A stretch of DNA of 64,000 nt, taken from NCBI RefSeq assembly GCF_918797505.1, contig NC_092797.1, forward strand, positions 13,157,372-13,221,371, given 5' to 3'. The stretch's first letter is position 1, and each line of letters opens with the position of its first letter. The notes beneath the pieces are model-generated. The model did no database searches. It was not told the DNA's origin and saw only the letters and a program-made list of their open reading frames with translations. This document shows, piece after piece, positions 43,592 to 57,163 of this stretch. Origin of the DNA: Bemisia tabaci. Its lineage: Eukaryota; Arthropoda; Insecta; Hemiptera; Aleyrodidae. A program made the translations under genes and the position numbers.

Positions 43592-46500
43592 CTGAAAGAG
43601 TACAAAGAAGAAAAAAAGGATTAGATTTTTTTGCAAAAGGTTTGACAGGTGAACTGACAGTGTTCTGCTTAAAAAAGGCACTGAATTTTTGAAATTGGGT
43701 TCTGGATTAACCGGTCAATATTGAACTATTATGTGGGACCAGTCATTATTAGATTCTGAAAGCCTTTTAAAAGGGCAAACATGTCTTAACATGCAAAGAT
43801 TTACAACAGGTTTTACAAGATTTACACTAAGTCCTTTCATTACAATGCATTCAAATTGCTAAGTTGTCTCATAGAAGATCAAATTTACCAAGAAACTCAA
43901 AACTAGGGTGGAGAAATTAAAATTGCATGCTAAATTATGGGTCTAAGAGGCTCTTTCTCTTCAAAAGGCTTTTATCTGTACCATTGTTAAAACGCGTTGA
44001 AGATTGAGGGATAAAATAACAATTGGTAAATTAAGGGAGAAAATTAACTGAAAATCTTTGAAATAAAAAAATAAATGCAAGTACTTACTGATGATGTGAG
44101 TTGTTGTCTGGAAAGCTAGTTCAACAATTGCTTGATCCTGATCAGATGCCGCCAGATGAAAAATGCTAAAAATATTCTTCCAACCCGAGCGAATGTTCTT
44201 GGCTTGTGAATTTACCATTTGAGCGATGCACCGTACAACCATATCTCGAATGGTGGATGAGCTATTTTTCTTCATTATGACTTCAAAAGGTCTCAAGAAA
44301 TCTTTCTGGAATCTGAAATTGGCAAATTCTCCTTTTTCTATGAATTTCATGGACAGCTGGCGCAATGAGTCGAGAGCAAAGAAGGCGATGTCTTCATTAG
44401 GATTGCATCCAACTCGATTAAAATGTTCACCTAATACTTGCCAAATTCTGGACCACTGCAACCTAATACGGCCCATGTTGTAATATGATATTTCCACAAT
44501 TTTCTGCAAGCTGAACATCCTAGGGTGATTTGGATTCGACAGCTCGTCCATCGAAACTTGACAAAGCGCATGTACAAAATCAACAATGGCGTTACCATCA
44601 AGTCGTGTGGAACCAGTAAAAATTCTATCAACAGCGACAACAACACTCTGACTGCTTGTTTCACCAATTGATTCTTTAACACTTGGATCTAAAGATGTGA
44701 GGTTCAACTTCAATGAAAGAGTATCGACGGAGGGGTATGTCTTTGTGAGTGATAGGAACTGAGAGCGGACACCAGTGCCCACCATTTGGGCTAATTCTAG
44801 CTGACTGATGCACCTCACGATGTCTAGCCATGAACTTCCCAGATAATTTCCATCAGTGTGAGCGACTGTGATGAGTGTTTTAATTGTTTCAATGTTCTTT
44901 GCTTTCATTTCAGTGATGGGTGAGTTGGCTGTCAATAAGGTGAATCTTGCTAGCGCTTGAACATACGCATCCCTTTCGAGGGTCATATGAAAAATGCATG
45001 TGATACGAATGGCACATCGGATGCCTTCAAGACACAGTGAGGCGACTTCCTGATCATCACAGTCTTGAAGGCCTACACTGAATGCTGCCAGAAGTGGTGT
45101 CCATGCCATCTTGAACATGGGTCTGACGTGTTCTAAATGTTTTGCTGATGTAAACGGTGCTTGAACATGACTCACTGACTCCATTAAATTTTTAGCTGCG
45201 GTGGATATTGTCTCCATTTCCATGTTCCACAAAACCTTCCTCCGTTTCTCTGAGGATATTATTTGCTTCCCTGGTTTACTAGTGGCTTTCATTTTTATTT
45301 CGTGCCCTGCGATTTCATCGTAAATTTGACTGAGATATTCCTCAGGTAGGTCCTGGCTGTCCGATACGCCTCGATTCAACTTAATGTACTGTTCTTTGGT
45401 CATCTTATTTTTAACTTGTGGTGAGTGCAAATCCGTGGTCAGCATGATGACAGAGTAAGCTAGGACGTACGCTGTATCTGCGCTGGCAAAAAGCCCATTG
45501 CTGAAACAAACATTATAGAGGGGTTATTTTTAGACAGATTAGGCAAAAAATAAAATTCATGGGATTACAAGAACAGCAAAGTTCTTTGGAAGACTCATCT
45601 ACTGATTAGAGGAGACAAGAAAATTAGTGGGTATTCCGTATACATGAAAGCTTGAGAAAGTGCAATCAAGAATAAATTAATTTATTGCATGGGCTGTTGA
45701 GGGAAAAATTGTTATTACCGGATAGGAAATGAATATTAGTGGAAGATCTGGCACGTTAAGAAAAAACTGTGGGAAAAGCACGAAGATTTAAGATGGCAAT
45801 TCAAGGAAAAACAGTGATGTTACCGAGAAGATTCAGTCTTTTCAAAAAGATGTGCTTGCGCTATGGTTGTATAGGGTTTGTGAAATTATGCAACGATCAA
45901 GGGCAAAAATTTCCATTTCTTCAATGTTAAGGTACTCCACACTGGAGTCTAAAAAAACTGATTGCCGTTATTGCTACATATGAAAATTTGCATCAAGATA
46001 GGACAAAGATCATACAACTAGAATTGGTACTTTTATTAATCATAAGTATAAGTGTCTCAAAATACTCCATTCAAAAATGCCGCCGGGAGAGTTGACGCAA
46101 CTAAAAGCTGTCTCCTATCTTCCACCACTCCAATTTTGGAATGTGATAAGCTGATCAGCTAGCGAGTGTCAGGTCTTGCTTTTTTGTAATAATGCGCTAA
46201 AGAAAGAACTTCTCAATTATGTTTGATCCTTGAGAATTTTTTAGATTAAATTAATTGATTTGACACCCTGAAACCCTTCCCTACATTTGAAACCCTTTTT
46301 GATCAAACAATAAGAAACATTATAACTAATTAATTGATTAAATTAATTGATTTGACACCCTGAAACCCTTCCCTACATTTGAAACCCTTTTTGATCAAAC
46401 AATAAGAAACATTATTACTATCAGTGGAGGATTCATAACTGAAAGTATTCTACGTACTTTGGATTACATTCGCAATATCTGCTAGCGAATTTCTCCATCA

Positions 46501-49500
46501 ATCTGTCAATTTTTTGAGCTTCACCAGGCAGTCTGAAACCTTCCAGAAAATACCGCAATGCTGACACTAAATCTCTTCCAGTGAACTGCAGTTGGTCTAC
46601 GTAGGCATACATGACCTACAAAGAGGGAAAAGAATAAAAATTATTTTACACCTGCTTATAATTTTTGTGTTTTTTTGTTGAAAACCTGATTGTTGGTAAC
46701 CTTAGGAAGGAATGATTTGTGGTGGTGCAAATCAAACACCTATGCAAGAGGTAATTTTGAAGGAGTTAATAAATTTCTGATCAAAATTCGTCTGAGATTG
46801 AAGTATCGGCAATGATTAAAATTTAACGGAGTTAACTACAAATAATCTGATATCTCACACCCCCTGTTAAAAATATGTTAAATACATTCAAATAGCTAAA
46901 GGAAGAACAACTGTAACTCAATATTCCTGAAAAAGTACAGGGGAAAGGAAGGGGGGGGGGGGGGAGGTAAACTCTGAACATACTTTAATTGAAACATTTG
47001 AAGATTTCTGCGCCTACTTCGTTTTGTTGAGTGAAGAATGATCAATGTTATGGTTTAAAATTTTAACAAATAGGTCCAGATTTTGGTGACTTTAAGATCG
47101 AATTTCTTCATCATTTTGAGAAAAAAAAAAAATACAAAAAATAGGAGCTCAACTCACTCAGTGCTTTAAGAAAATAAATGTTAAAAAAGACACTGATCCA
47201 TTGAGATACAAGGTATTGAAGCTAGACCATCAACTACCTGGATAGTATTGATTCAAAAATACATCATGAAACCTTTGTAATGACGTAAGTATTATTAAAA
47301 TATGAAAAAGAGTGATTTTTTATTTAAGTCTTCTTACCTCTCTGCAAAACTCATCATTCTCCCCGAGAAAATCGCCAATTCCTGTCTTGTCCAATCTTTC
47401 GTCTACATGAAGCCAAGCAGCAACGGCAGTAGGGCTATTCCCAAGTAAACCCTGTTCTTGCAAGAAGGAAATACCTTTCTTTGGCTTACGGTTGAACCTG
47501 TTGTAAATCAAGACAACGTTTAATTAGGAAAATGAATCAAATATTTTGGGTCAAAAATATTTCAGGACAGATTGAGACAACTAGTGACCGTACTTTATCT
47601 ATTTCAAAAAATGATTCTTGGCTCTTTATCTACAATGAAAAATTAATACTTGATGACAAAACTCTTGAACCTACAGAAAAATTCATTTTGAACTATGAAA
47701 AAATCTGTGATCTGATCAAACACTTTCTCAGGACAGGTCAACGATCTAGAAACTATAGATAGGAGGTTCCTATGCTGCGCCAACAGTGAAATTCGTAACA
47801 CACCACGAGTGATTAGGACGAAAATAGTCGGTTCCTATGGCCTCTTATGGGACTGTTGCTGAATACGGACTTATATCAAATTTAGAACCAACTATTTGAA
47901 AATCTATGTCCAGATATGGAACTTGGCCATTCATCAAGGGCGTTTACAATGAAAATTTCAATGCTTAATCATTTATTCTAAAAATTCCCGTAAGATTCCA
48001 TGTATTTGAGGTTATGACGAAGATAGCAATCGGCCATTTCCACTCCCCGCCCGCCTATCGAACGACCGCTATATGTGTGTTACGTTTTCTCGTAGGCCAC
48101 CACCAATCTATAGTTTCTATATCGTTGGGACAGGCTCTGTTATGTATTGTGACTGAAGAGCATCCACAAAAATAAAAGAGGTAAAAATGCAAAAAATGCG
48201 ATGCTCCTAAAAGTTAGTAGATTGGTACAATTTTGGATCTTTAAAATACTCTCTGACAGAAGGACAGAAATTCGAGGCAAAAGAACTGCTGTTATTCATG
48301 ACCGAGGTTCAAAAAGCTGGATTGCCTTCAGGGTTTTAGAGTGTTCGGTTAGACTATCATTTACAATAGGCGAAATATTTCATCGGTACACACTTCTTGC
48401 AAGGATGAAACAAAACAAAAATCCATAAATCTGGATGGTTTCGAACAACCTAACAACCATTCTTAAATTCACCTAATATCTTCAATTTGAAAGCATGGTT
48501 TGCTTTGTAATGAGTAAGGTAAGTTTTCCCTATGTTCTTCTTGAAAACCCATCTCAGATCCAATAAAATGTGATTAGCAGCTACTGAGAAGTCAACTTAC
48601 ATATCAATGCCAGTCTCCCAAACTTCCTTTTGATGTTTCTGAACTTGTAACTGCTGAGGAGTGTCTGGTGCTTCTTTATTTCCAGAACTAATTGAATTTA
48701 AACTAGTATTGCTACCATAGGAATGTAGACTATTCTTAGGAGTTGATGAGGCCGTTAAATCATTTGTCATTTCGTTACCACGGACATTTCTTTCCGCACC
48801 TGAAATAATTGTGTCATCGATTAAGATAATTTTTTTAAAAATAAAAAAGAGCACAAGAAACACAATTGTTTAATGTGAAAAGAACTACAAAATTTTACAT
48901 TCCTTTTAAATAATAACAATGAGAGCCTTGTACATGGTGAAAATGAAGTGCTCTTGTATGAGAATGTGCATTCAAAATAATCAAAATCCTTTAGAAAGGA
49001 TTCAAATTTTTCGTGGCCAAAGCTGCATAGAACCAATATCTTGGCTAGGAGTTGATTTCAGTAATTTTTGTTGTACAAATCGTATTCCATGTGAAGTTTT
49101 TAAGAGGAAGCATTTATCAGAATGCTTAAATTTATGCTCTGTCTAAAGATCTACCGCAAACAAACAGATATGATTAGAATTATAAGGGTTATCTATGAAT
49201 TTCCTCTTTAAGTAGAGGATGCTTTTTCTATCCTTCACAGATTGAAGTAATATACTTGTTTTAAGGTGAGAAAAAATGGTTGACTGCTTTATGGTCTTTA
49301 GACGAAAAGAAATTTTAAGGTTATGAAAAACGACTTTCATTGTTTACGATAAATTAATTTCTTACCTAAATTTGTTTGAGAATTGGGGTTAACGTACAAA
49401 TCTTTACTCCATTCAACCATACATTTCAAAATTGAAACTAAACACTCAAGCCCCCGAATACGCATTTGTTTCTCCTGATTTGGAGTGGCTCCTAATTCAA

Positions 49501-52500
49501 GTGCTTGTCTTCCTTGCGCTATCTTGGATAGGTCATTTACTAGCCTGCGAACAAAAACAATCAAAGACACCAATTTTATGGGACATTAAACAACTTTGGT
49601 TACCTTTTTCATTTACTGACTAAAACCTATAAAATAATTATGAGATTGAAACGCCATCACTTAAAATATAAATTCATGTAGAATATTCCTAGATTATCAT
49701 ATCAGTATCTACCATCCTTAAGAGTGGCACAATTTGACTTTTGAAAATAAGTCTGAAAAAAAGTATTATAAAATATTTGCATATGGTATCATGAAAGCTC
49801 TCTGAAACATTTTTTTTTAAAAAATCAACCTACATTTTTCTTTCATTTTTTCAATCTACTTGAAAGTTTTCAGAAATTTTCAGATATCTTGGTCATTGGT
49901 TAATTTTTAAACAAACTAACAGACGTATGCTTGTTTGATGTAAACGGCTCAGAGATTGCAATGATCATACATTTGTTTCTTATAAAATTGATAAATTTAA
50001 CTTTCTACAGATAAAAATAAAAGCAATAAATTGAATTTTCTCTGTAGTATTCAGCATAAAACATGATGTTAACACCAATCAATTAGTTTGAGAATGCATG
50101 TGGGTGATTGGAGGTGCTATCGATCACTAAGAAAAACAACCTCTTAAGCATTTAATAACAGATGTAGCATAAGATTTTTACCTTTCAAAAAGATTAGCTG
50201 CTGATAAATCACAGTCATAATTTACATACATATCAACAACGCTTTGAGCATCAGCACAAATTCTTGTTAAAGCTTGAATTACCATCCATTTATGCTCAAA
50301 TGAGGAACTAGATGTTTCTAGGATATTCAGAAATATTTCTTTGAAAAATACCTGAAACAGTGAAAATCATGCATTACCCAAATTGAACTGGAGTTTTGAT
50401 TTCCGGAAAAAGTCTGAGATGAGAATTGTTTAAAGAAAAAAAAAATGAAAACAGGGAAAGTTGCAGGTCAAGCATCACTTTTAAACTTTGCTCATGCATT
50501 TGACCTTCAAGAAGAATATCCAAGTTTCTTGTTAAAAATTAAAAATTGGCAATCTAGATATTTTTAAAGAGATCTTAGGTACTGGTAATTTGCGAAGTTT
50601 TTTCGTCATCAAATTGTGAAGTTACTAATCAGCGCAAAACAAAATAAAACTATATGTTTTTTCTTTTTTCCTTTCAGCATATTTTGGACAAGAACCATGT
50701 AAAAATAAGATATTTTAGGAAGAATTTCCCACTTGTAACGCACTTTGAAAAATGAAAACATTAAGTGGCTACTCAGCTGCGAAGAAAAGAACAAGAGAAA
50801 AATTCTGATAACTAAACGTCTATGCTTGCACTCACCTCAATTTGCATTTTTAGATGCATTTTAAACCTAGACAAAAGAGCTAAGAAAATTGCTAGAGATA
50901 GTTGAAACACTTCAGGAACTGACGAAACGCCATTTTTGGAAAGCGCAACACACAAGTAACGTTTGATTGCGGTGACAAACATAATATTGGAACGAAAAAC
51001 GGGACCTGCATTTTGCAGGATTGACAAAAGCAGTTGAAGGGATAAAATTTTCGATCGCAATTCCAGAGATCTGTAACAACAAAAAAAATGACTCAGTTCA
51101 GATGGGCGAAGAAAGAAAGAAAATTTCAAAAAGTAAAAGTTAGGTGAGTTGAAAATGCCAGACTTCAAAATTAGACTTTTTCTCGAAATCTATTGATAAA
51201 AACACAGCTCCACCAACAGCAATCAATACTTTTTTGGATTTTAGTACACCATACAACTCTCTAATCTTAAAAGCAGCCCAGAAATGAACCTAAATCCTCT
51301 ACCTGTCTTCGACATCAAATAATTTTTGTTGACTTTGAATTCTTCCATTGAAAGCCAATACTTAAAGCGGCATCAGAATAAGTGAAAAGAGATTGGGAGT
51401 AGTTACAAATATGCCAAAGTAGTTAAATCAAGGTTTATGAGAACAACTTTTCGTATGAAAGTTTTGAAAATCTCTGGTGCATTGCATTTTTCTTTACGAA
51501 CAGGGGGAACAACCTTGTTTCAAACATGGGTGGATTTTGAATATCTCTTATTAGACAAAAATAAGAGTATTGTACAAAATAGGGTAAAAGTAAATACATA
51601 GCCGTGTGATCATAATTCAATTTAAACGCGCCTGAGTTAGCCCATGTCAGTAAATTATCAGTTACTACTAGTTCAAATTACTGATACACAATGATAAGGA
51701 CCACCCTGTCGGAATGGAACAGCTTTACGGGGACTGCACAAACTCAACGTCAATTCACTATTGGCTCATATGCTGTCCATCAGGCTGTCTGGCAAATGGT
51801 ATACATGAGTACAGTTCAGTTTTGCCAGCTTCAAAAACTGCGATAGATATCAGTAAGAGTAGATCCTCTTGTTATCACTACTTTTCAAGGTAGCTTCCAA
51901 AATTACTGACAAGACATCCGTACGTTCAGCATGCAAAACTTGTAAAAATATCTAAAATAAAAAGACAGAAATAAAAATGTATAAACTTTTCTAGAATTTA
52001 CTTACTTTGGATCTGGTTGCCCATCAGGTAAAGGTTTCATAGATAATTTACACAAGGCTTGAAAAACTCGGAAAGCATCCTTTTGCAAAATGTGTGTAAA
52101 CTGAGAAGCAATCTTGGTGTCACCCTCACTTGATTCCATTTGGTCCTGTAACGACAAAAATTTCAAATAGTAATTGAGATGAAACACTTGGAGTTGTGCA
52201 TCAGAATAATATGCTAAATTTTAGATAAGTTTTATTTCAAAAACCATTATAATTTTAATTTGATACCATTTTAGATTTTAAATGATACTTCAAAGAAAAA
52301 TTACGAGTCAGAAAAATTTTACCTCATATAGAATTAACTTTTGAATGAGATGTTTCTCGTTGGCTCATCAATCATCGTCCCCATTTCAATATTTCTACAA
52401 AACATTTTATTATGTCATTAAGGAATCGTTGCATAAATTAGTCTGAAAATCGCAGAATCTTTTTTCACAAAGGACAAGAAAAAGCATGAGCAATTTCACG

Positions 52501-55500
52501 ACAATTCATGAGACGGTTTCCTCACAAAAAAATAAAATGTAGGCACTGAAACAGTGCAATTGAGATACATTCCTTCATGTGGGATACGATGATTTGTAAG
52601 ATTCTTTCAAAGAAAACCAGGATGCTCGAAGTTTCTTAGATTTGACTCCACGTCCTACTCCTAACCAAACACTTTAATGCTACATAATAAAAGAGCCACT
52701 TACACATCGTTTTCCAAAGCTGATGTCACATCCTCATTGCTTTAAATAATACAAAGAAAAAAAACTGGATCGCTTTATGTGACATCAACTTTGCTGCTGA
52801 ATGTTACAACTCGTTATTAGAGAACAGATAATAATTACCGATTCTGGTGGAGGAAGGTGACTGCTCCACTCAGTCTGCATGTGGTTGGATGGGCCATTCC
52901 CTGCAATAGACGGCAGTTTTGCTTCTGCAAGTCCACTTTCTGCCACTGGTGAGACGGGTTTTTCATTATCACAACCTAGATTGAAAAAAAGTATTCATGT
53001 TAAACAGTTTTCTTTTGAGGTTGAAAATTTCAATCCTGAGTAAATGTTTTTCCGTCACTTAATTCCATCAAGCTTTACCATTCTAACTGGATTAAAAATT
53101 AAAAATTATTGGCATGCTTTTTAAAATAAAGAAGTATACGTCACTCATGGCTGTGTAGTTCTGTGACACAAAATTTTAGCGATGATTTTGACTTAGTAAT
53201 GAAACAACTAACTTGTATACTGTCAAGGCTTTTTTGGTTCCAGGTCACTTGAGGCCAGGACAATCCTTCAAGTTCCGAGATTACGCTGTTTGTAATTTGA
53301 TCTCATCATGGTTGCGACTAGCGTCAATTGTCAGCTTACTAAAAACTATATATTACTTCAGGATCCTAAAGAGAGCACCCATCATAATTTTTCCATTTGT
53401 TGCTAGTTTGCTGTGTCCAATGGCCGCTTTTTTGCTCGTTTTACGGCCTGGTAGAGCCAATTACCAAGAGTTCCTACAGGTTGAGATGGTAGTCAATAAG
53501 TTAAAAGCCATTCAAATTAAAGTTTTCCTCCCATGACTTTGGATGTAACATGTTTATATTGTATGAAGGCATACAGTACCAAAGAAACGTCACTGAAAAC
53601 TTACTTTGAACAACTGCTTCGATTAAACCGTTGAGGACAGCCTCGACAATTTCTTCTTCTGTTTCAACTGGAGCTTCCTCCGATTTTTCTGGCGGTTTTT
53701 CAACTGCTTGATCCGATGAAGGCTCCACTGGTACATCTGCTGATTGAGCTGCGGGTGGTTCGCTGGATTCTTCATTTTGCTGCTCCCCAGGCTGCTCCGA
53801 GGGAACAGTTGCGATGATGTCCGGCACACCACGAAGGCGAGCTGCTTCATCAGCCTGAAAATAAATTCAGCATTGTATGATCAAGTTTCATGACAGATTT
53901 TTGAAAACAAAATCAAGGAATTTTGAGAAATTTTTGAGCCATTCTAATGAGTATAATGAAAGATTCTTGAGGATCTTAAGAGGACTTAAAAAAATGTTTT
54001 AAGGTACTCAAAGTACTTATGGAATATCTTAGAGACATTTGAGAGTAACTTAAAAATCTAAGTTTCTTTTCCCTGCAACATCTTTCTTTTCCGCCAATAC
54101 ATAGATGAGCCATAGTTTTAAGATCTTTAGAGAAAGAAAAAAAAAATGAAAGAATAACGGAATAAGGGTGAACATTTAGGTACACTCAAAAAATTAGGAG
54201 GAATTTTGAAGCTGAAATAAATAGCATTATAATGTGAGTTAACTTACCGCTTGACTTTCCATTCGGGCAAAAATAACATTCAACATTTGCGTGAGGGTAG
54301 CTCTGGCAGTGGTTTGATTGATGAGGTTTTTACTTGCCAAATAAATGTCATAGCATGTTCTCACAGCAATCAGCACCGTCTGATCATGAACTTCAACATG
54401 CTGACTTGTCACGACGGTCAATAAGGCCTATTTCATAGATATAGAGAAAAAAATGTTACTCTACAATAACAACAATAAAACATTTTGCTGATTTTCGTGA
54501 TTCATGATGATGGTCAAAAGAACAAACTACAAGCAATTTGTTTCATATTTATGGCAATGAATAGAATAAAGCAACATATTAGTGGACAATAGACAATTTT
54601 GAATTTTGAACATGCAGAATTGTTGAAAAAACCCTTTTTTGTGACTAACTTTTACGTGTAAACTTCAAAACACTACACTCGATTATGCTTTGAGCATCTT
54701 CAGGCGCTTTCTTGATCCAAAATGTTGGTAAAACACGTTTCTAAGTAAGGGTAATATCACCTCTATTTTAAGTTCTGTGGAATAAAAGTTCTTTTCCCCA
54801 CAGACAGCCACAGTTGTTAAGTTTTCTGGTACATACTTCTTTTTCTTTTTTTTGATGACCGAAAGAGAAATTCAAAGGGGACATTTTAGTCAATTCATTC
54901 CTGTTAATAAAATGAGATTTTTGAATGAGACTTGAACTTTCTTACTTTAATGATTTGAAGTTGGACACCTTCATCAGTCTGAGGCCCAACAAAACAGCCA
55001 CATATCGTTTTTATTATCCGATCAATCAAAAGTCTCTCAGCATTGTCTGGATCCACCAAGCTACCAGTTAGATGACCATATGCAATTAATTTCTAAAAAT
55101 CATAAAAAATTAAAATAAATTAGATTGAAGACACTTATAAATACAAACACATAAATGATTACTAATAGATTAAGGGGGCTAAATAAATATTAGCATGGAA
55201 AAGCTTCCATAAAATCTAAGTTCTCATCGGATGAAAATATTCATTTTGATCAGTTGAAGAATTAAATTCTTGAAAAAATTAGGACTTGGAACAGCAAAAT
55301 CAAGTTTTTACAAAATTTTAGGGAGAAAACATTAAAACTTGCAAGAAATGAGCACACACCTTGCGAAAAAAGTAAGTGATATTTAATTACACTTAATGAT
55401 TCAATGTATGAGACGCCTGATAGGAGCCTTGCTTTCATGAATTATGATTTGGTTATTGACCTTAGATTAATGTCTCATTGTTTCAATGGTAGGAAAAACT

Positions 55501-57163
55501 CAAGAAAAAAAGGGAAAATATCAAGATGATATAGACAGAAGATCTCAAACCCGCAGAAATGAATTTTTCATTTTCTAGAATGAAGGTAACAGAATGGTTA
55601 TATCAATGGAGATAGGTACTGTGAAACTCCATGTTTACGTTTACGACCGTGCAGATTTTTTCATAAACTTCAATTTTGAACAGGATAACTGATGAGTTAA
55701 TTCTATAAAATATTTTATATCATTTTCTTTGCACTGAAGAGGAATCTCTGAAAATTATTCACATCCACCTAATAATATTCCTCAGAAAAATAGGTATTCT
55801 TGTGAAAATTAAATGCATTAATTTTGATAAATACTTTGATAAAAATATGTGTTTTTGTATTGTATCAGTCAATGTCTAGAGAAGGAGGCCGCCTGATATG
55901 CTACTCTGAACTTCTTTCTTGCGGTTTTTATGCGTAAGTACCTAGTATAATATAAATAATTCTGAGTGCCTGATTTTCAATTGTTTTGACAGTGAGAAAA
56001 AAGTTGAAAAAAAATTAATAAAAGCTTAAAAGTCACACTTAAGTCAGAGACCAGCGCTGATGGAATTACAATTTTCATGAACGAACCTGCAGACAATCTA
56101 ATGCTGTGATGATGATTCTGGTGCATTTACTTTGGCAGGCATACTCAAACGGGAGAAAATACTTTTCAGCAGTGACCGTGTTACCAGCATCGTTTCTTGG
56201 AAGAGGCAGTGCAGAAGACGTTGCTTCCTCCACCTCACCACCATCCTTGATCTCTTTCCGGATTTCCTCTGAGAAAATAATCCAGATATTGAGATTTAAA
56301 AACTAAGTACTGTTAGTGACATATTTGAAACCATAGATGCACAATTTCTCAATACCCACCCAAATTAACATTTGGGTCTCAGAGCTCATGTCTCAATGCA
56401 CATAATTCCATTTGGCAGAAATACATCCAAATAGTCGCCGTAGGCGCATAATTACAGAAAACGCTATGAGTACACGAATCAAGACCCATAAATTTTAAAA
56501 ATTCAAGAAAATAAGGATTTCTTGTGGATAATGGGAGAACACATACACAAAAATGGAAGGCCAAGAGCTTTCTGCATCCCTGCAAGCAGTCAAAAGAAAA
56601 GCTTCGTGGTAAGCACTTGCAATTTCAATAATCAGTGCCTGCAGTGCTTTACAGGGAATTTTCTTCAAAGTGATAAACTTTAAACTCTAGACTGCTTCAA
56701 AAAAGCAAGTGATTTCCAGATTAATTACGTCATAAAAAGAGTGAGATACCTATCAGTGACATAAACTTTTGAGAGTTATTCAATTAGGCAGGGACTGAAG
56801 TCCAACATTGGGCGCATGGGAGGAACTTATTAATGGCTATAGGTGTCTCCAGCAACTTAAGGGTGATGCTGTCAACAGTAAATACCTGAAATAAGGGCCG
56901 AAAGAGAAACTAAGAAAAATTTCAACACATCATATCAAGAGAAAAGGACTGAGATTCACTGAATCTGTGCGCAACAATATGTTCCGTTTTAAAGCTGTCA
57001 AACGATAGAGATAGAGTAAATACTATGCAAATATCATACCTAAAGCATGCTCACACGCCTTCCGCAGCTCTGCATTATGGGCTCTCCGAACATCTTTGTC
57101 ATTCAAGATCTTTTCTAAGGCTTTAACGATGAACATCTCTTTAGTGTTCGAGGTTCTTCTCAT
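36167..57163 (-). CDS. Sec71: BIG/Sec71, Sec7-family Arf guanine-nucleotide exchange factor (brefeldin A-inhibited)
   Basis: Twenty-one coding exons in minus-strand order: 57040-57163, 56087-56268, 54946-55092, 54248-54427, 53605-53854, 52839-52975, 52006-52145, 50836-51070, 50182-50351, 49366-49544, 48601-48799, 47338-47497, 46458-46615, 44089-45500, 43034-43591, 42346-42515, 40316-40438, 39206-39337, 38428-38605, 37175-37431, 36167-36295. All introns are GT-AG. The sum is 5,220 nt, an exact multiple of three (1,739 residues), close to the 1,650-1,850 of animal BIG proteins. Domain order is DCB (about 1-210), acidic linker, HUS (about 340-580), Sec7 (about 635-835, catalytic Glu near 733 in FRLPGEA), then HDS repeats to the C terminus. 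The family activates Arf1 by GDP/GTP exchange at the trans-Golgi network and recycling endosomes, recruiting clathrin adaptors. The start ATG has a good context (AAAATGA) and begins [20 protein letters not shown], the usual DCB opening. Confidence 0.93.
37582..38097. mobile_element. TIR element AAAGGGGACGG in a BIG intron
   Basis: AAAGGGGACGGCAACCCTAA at the left pairs with TTAAGGTTTCCGTCCCCTTT at the right, about 20 bp with two mismatches. It spans 516 bp between exons 20 and 19 and has higher GC than the surrounding intron. No coding potential. Confidence 0.7.
41396..42147. mobile_element. palindromic element TTGATGATATTACC in a BIG intron, split by a hAT MITE
   Basis: The left end TTGATGATATTACCTTTCTC is continued, after a 317-bp insertion, by CCCGATCACTTGTTATCCGA. 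The right arm (about 42,012-42,147) is the inverse of the whole. The arms are about 140 bp once the insertion is removed, and the central unpaired part is 41,860-42,010. Without the insertion and its duplicated 8 bp the element is about 427 bp. Open frames on both strands here are mirror images of the arms. Confidence 0.85.
41408..41740. mobile_element. hAT-type MITE with perfect 8-bp duplication, nested
   Basis: The element is 41416-41732 (317 bp), starting CATAGAGTACATAGAGTCGT and ending in the inverse, with arms of at least 44 bp through GAGCTGGCGCCA. CCTTTCTC flanks both sides (41408-41415 and 41733-41740). An 8-bp duplication and a C-A-first end point to hAT. It sits inside one arm of another element, which dates it as the younger insertion. 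Confidence 0.85.
44089..48799 (-). CDS. Sec71: BIG exons 11-14: catalytic Sec7 domain and first HDS region
   Basis: Exon 11 (48601-48799) is a variable Ser/Asn-rich linker ending in [13 protein letters not shown]. Exons 12 and 13 (47338-47497, 46458-46615) and the start of exon 14 (44089-45500, 1,412 nt) carry the Sec7 fold: [38 protein letters not shown] with the glutamate finger in [24 protein letters not shown] and [20 protein letters not shown]. This is an active-type site. The YS.IMLTTD.H region also matches brefeldin A-sensitive members. The rest of exon 14 holds HDS1 and HDS2 helices ([38 protein letters not shown]). Confidence 0.95.
46244..46416. repeat. tandem duplication, 92-bp unit, in a BIG intron
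   Basis: GATTAAATTAATTGATTTGA starts at 46,244 and again at 46,336. The following bases, including ACACCCTGAAACCCTTCCCT and GATCAAACAATAAGAAACAT, are identical in both. It lies 42 bp from the edge of exon 13. Confidence 0.9.
47731..48137. mobile_element. TIR element TAGAAACTATAGAT in a BIG intron
   Basis: CAACGATCTAGAAACTATAG at the left pairs with CTATAGTTTCTATATCGTTG at the right, and further in CGTAACACAC pairs with GTGTGTTACG. The GC-richer interior has no gene. It lies between exons 12 and 11. Confidence 0.75.
49366..52975 (-). CDS. Sec71: BIG exons 6-10: HUS domain with HUS box
   Basis: Exon 6 (52839-52975) is a Ser/Pro-rich linker. Exons 7-10 (52006-52145, 50836-51070, 50182-50351, 49366-49544) encode the homology-upstream-of-Sec7 domain: [57 protein letters not shown], then the HUS box [20 protein letters not shown], and [20 protein letters not shown]. 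The HUS box (N-Y-D-C-D) is nearly invariant in BIG/GBF proteins and links DCB, HUS and Sec7 functionally. Conservation with animal BIG1/2 is high. Confidence 0.93.
53605..57163 (-). CDS. Sec71: BIG exons 1-5: DCB domain and acidic linker
   Basis: Exons 1-4 (57040-57163, 56087-56268, 54946-55092, 54248-54427) encode the dimerisation/cyclophilin-binding region. It includes [59 protein letters not shown] and [17 protein letters not shown] helices (here [19 protein letters not shown]). Exon 5 (53605-53854) continues [20 protein letters not shown] into a Glu/Pro-rich low-complexity linker and ends with a short helix ([17 protein letters not shown]). Joins are in frame. The linker is the least conserved part of the family, so exact borders rest on splice sites alone. 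Confidence 0.9.
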